A stretch of DNA of 64,000 bases from assembly GCA_018828145.1 (NCBI GenBank), contig JAHJWO010000054.1, forward strand, positions 269,017-333,016, given 5' to 3'. Positions 62,490 to 64,000 of this stretch are shown piece by piece (within the stretch, counting starts at the first letter, position 1; every line of letters begins with the position of its first letter). The notes under the pieces were generated by a model. That model had not been told where the DNA came from and made no database searches. It saw only the letters and a program-made list of their open reading frames with translations. The DNA is from Alphaproteobacteria bacterium (lineage in GTDB: Bacteria; Pseudomonadota; Alphaproteobacteria; Rhizobiales; Devosiaceae). The position numbers and the translations under genes were made by a program.

Positions 62490-62918
62490 TTACGCGGCTT
62501 CGTATTCGTCCTCGTCGTCGCGCACCTGCACGGGACCGCTGTCGAGGCCCTTGGCATTGACGTCGCGATCGACGAACTCGATCACGGCCATCGGGGCGTT
62601 ATCGCCATAGCGGAAGCCAGCCTTCATGATGCGGATATAACCGCCCTGGCGTTCCTTGTAGCGCGGGCCAAGCACGGCAAAGAGCTTGGCGACCTGGCCT
62701 TCGTCGCGGATCTGGGCGATCGCCTGGCGGCGAGCATGCAGGTCGCCGCGCTTGCCCAGCGTGATCAGCTTTTCGACGATCGGACGCAGGTCCTTCGCCT
62801 TGGGCAGGGTCGTGACGATCTGCTCGTGCTTGATCAGCGCGGCGGACATATTGGCGAACATTGCCTTGCGGTGGCTGGCAGTCCGGTTGAGTTTGCGGCC
62901 TGAATTACCGTGGCGCAT
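62490..62918 (-). CDS. rplQ: 50S ribosomal protein L17
   Basis: A 142-residue ribosomal protein beginning [20 protein letters not shown] with the family signatures [19 protein letters not shown] and [15 protein letters not shown]. An acidic C-terminal extension (DEDEYEAA) is common in this order. Immediately downstream of rpoA (32 bases), the normal end of the alpha operon. Confidence 0.97.
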   Translation of the reverse strand: MRHGNSGRKLNRTASHRKAMFANMSAALIKHEQIVTTLPKAKDLRPIVEKLITLGKRGDLHARRQAIAQIRDEGQVAKLFAVLGPRYKERQGGYIRIMKAGFRYGDNAPMAVIEFVDRDVNAKGLDSGPVQVRDDEDEYEAA

Positions 62919-62950
62919 GGTTGTCTCCTAAAGGGCTTGGCAGCGCGCGA

Positions 62951-63970
62951 TCAATAGTGATCTTCGTAGCGCTTGGCGAGGTCATCGATATTCTCGGGTG
63001 GCCAGTTGGCAACGTCCATTCCGAGATGAAGCCCCATCTGTGCCAGGACTTCCTTGATTTCGTTGAGCGACTTGCGGCCGAAATTCGGCGTCCGCAGCAT
63101 CTCGGCTTCCGTCTTCTGGATCAGGTCGCCGATATAGACGATGTTGTCGTTCTTCAGGCAGTTCGCCGAACGAACCGACAGCTCGAGTTCGTCGACCTTC
63201 TTGAGCAACGCCGGGTTGAAGGCCAGTTCGGGAACCGAATCCTGGGCCTTTTCCTTGCTGGGCTCTTCGAAGTTAACGAATACCGACAGCTGGTCCTGGA
63301 GAATGCGCGCGGCATAGGCCACGGCATCATCCGGCGACACGGCGCCATTGGTCTCGATCTGCAGCGTCAGCTTGTCCTTGTCGAGGCTTTCACCCGCGCG
63401 GGTGGCATCGACCTTGTAGCTGACGCGACGGACCGGCGAAAACAGCGCATCGACCGGGATATAGCCGATCGGGGCGTCTTCGGGACGGTTCTTGTCGGCG
63501 GCAACATAGCCCTTGCCGGTGTCGACGGTGAACTCGATGTTGATCTCGGCGCCGTCGTCGAGATGGCAGATCACCAGCTCGGGGTTCAGCACTTCGATAT
63601 CGCCGGTGACCTTGATGTCGCCAGCGGTGACCGCACCGGGTCCCTGCTTGGAGAGTGCCAGACGCTTGGGGCCCTCGCCGCCCATCTTCAACGCGATTTC
63701 CTTCACGTTGAGGACGAGATCGGTGATGTCTTCCCGCACGCCCGGAAGCGAGGAGAATTCATGCAGGATGCCGTCAATCTGGATTGCGGTAACTGCCGCG
63801 CCCTGAAGCGACGACAGCAGCACGCGACGAAGAGCATTACCCAGGGTAAGCCCGTAACCGCGCTCAAGCGGCTCGGCAACTACCGAGGCCACGCGCGCGT
63901 TGTCGCTGCCCGAAACAATCTCCAGCTTGGTCGGCTTGATCAGTTCTTGCCAGTTCCTCTGGATCGTCAC
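62951..63970 (-). CDS. rpoA: RNA polymerase alpha subunit
   Basis: A 339-residue alpha subunit. The N-terminal assembly domain (about 15-235) has [22 protein letters not shown]. After a linker, the C-terminal domain (about 255-330) has [13 protein letters not shown] and [12 protein letters not shown], which contact activators and DNA. The start is GTG at 63970 with AAGGA 8 bases upstream. rpsK would be expected just beyond the window edge. Confidence 0.97.
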   Translation of the reverse strand: MTIQRNWQELIKPTKLEIVSGSDNARVASVVAEPLERGYGLTLGNALRRVLLSSLQGAAVTAIQIDGILHEFSSLPGVREDITDLVLNVKEIALKMGGEGPKRLALSKQGPGAVTAGDIKVTGDIEVLNPELVICHLDDGAEINIEFTVDTGKGYVAADKNRPEDAPIGYIPVDALFSPVRRVSYKVDATRAGESLDKDKLTLQIETNGAVSPDDAVAYAARILQDQLSVFVNFEEPSKEKAQDSVPELAFNPALLKKVDELELSVRSANCLKNDNIVYIGDLIQKTEAEMLRTPNFGRKSLNEIKEVLAQMGLHLGMDVANWPPENIDDLAKRYEDHY

Positions 63971-64000
63971 GGTTATGTCCTTTCAAAATCGCGGCCCCAG

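Overview
The window is 64 kb of GC-rich chromosome from an alphaproteobacterium. The order Hyphomicrobiales (Rhizobiales) is likely, and a Devosia-like genus is my best guess. Supporting markers are a MipZ division-positioning ATPase, CpdR, a DUF1489 protein, an ATP12-type chaperone, a type III PLP ornithine decarboxylase, the rpoA-rplQ pair, CtrA-type TTAA-N7-TTAAC sites and EcfG-type GGAAC-N16-CGTT promoters. The genus call is inference. There is no rRNA, CRISPR array, prophage or transposase. Three tRNAs are present: two tRNA-Val and one tRNA-Leu.

Layout. 1-7.3 kb: a truncated PPOX flavoprotein, a TetR regulator with a TAT-exported alpha/beta hydrolase, an ECF42-type sigma factor with its DGPF partner, pyrF, a manganese catalase behind an EcfG-type promoter, and a membrane-anchored hydrolase. 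7.4-12 kb: clpS-clpA and a HerA-like ATPase. 12.2-18.6 kb: a tripartite tricarboxylate transporter (tctC-tctB-tctA) facing a DctB/DctD-type two-component system, with a sigma-54 promoter and paired activator sites between them. 18.8-25.4 kb: aldose epimerase-like protein, hrpB, msrB, a second PPOX flavoprotein, an FMN reductase with HxlR regulator, and a metallophosphoesterase. 25.5-30.7 kb: two tRNA-Val, cpdR, N-formylglutamate amidohydrolase, a SPOR-tailed D,D-carboxypeptidase, and mipZ with a CtrA-type site. 30.7-37.1 kb: a J-domain/VWA pair, DUF1489, GST, a 33-residue membrane protein gene, mgtE with a kinase-like gene, a small lipoprotein and two unknown overlapping genes. 37.1-43.4 kb: a hybrid PAS kinase, tRNA-Leu, an orphan FliN, lipB, DoxX and rimO. 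43.9-54.7 kb: a sulfate ABC transporter without its ATPase gene, an HPP-CBS protein, a PhyH dioxygenase with AraC regulator, a lactonase-like amidohydrolase, an SLC13 permease and folP-folB-folK. 54.7-64 kb: a six-gene minus-strand run degQ-rarA-crcB-rluC-HAD-atp12, ornithine decarboxylase, a P-loop kinase, and rplQ and rpoA.

How the parts work together. The best-supported regulatory circuit is the tct locus. A membrane sensor kinase and a sigma-54 activator are translationally coupled and divergent from the transporter. The shared spacer carries a consensus sigma-54 promoter and two similar inverted-repeat sites about three helical turns apart. Stress control appears at katN and probably at the unknown pair at 36.7-37.1 kb. 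Cell-cycle control (CtrA) is suggested for mipZ.

Intergenic space holds several dispersed palindromic repeat families: GC-rich CTCCCCC/GGGGGAG elements, AAATCGCTCC hairpins, and elements found near tRNAs. I see no clear-cut undescribed multi-gene system. The strongest candidates for something new are the 33-residue membrane protein gene, the overlapping unknown pair behind an EcfG-like promoter, and the VWA/J-domain pair.
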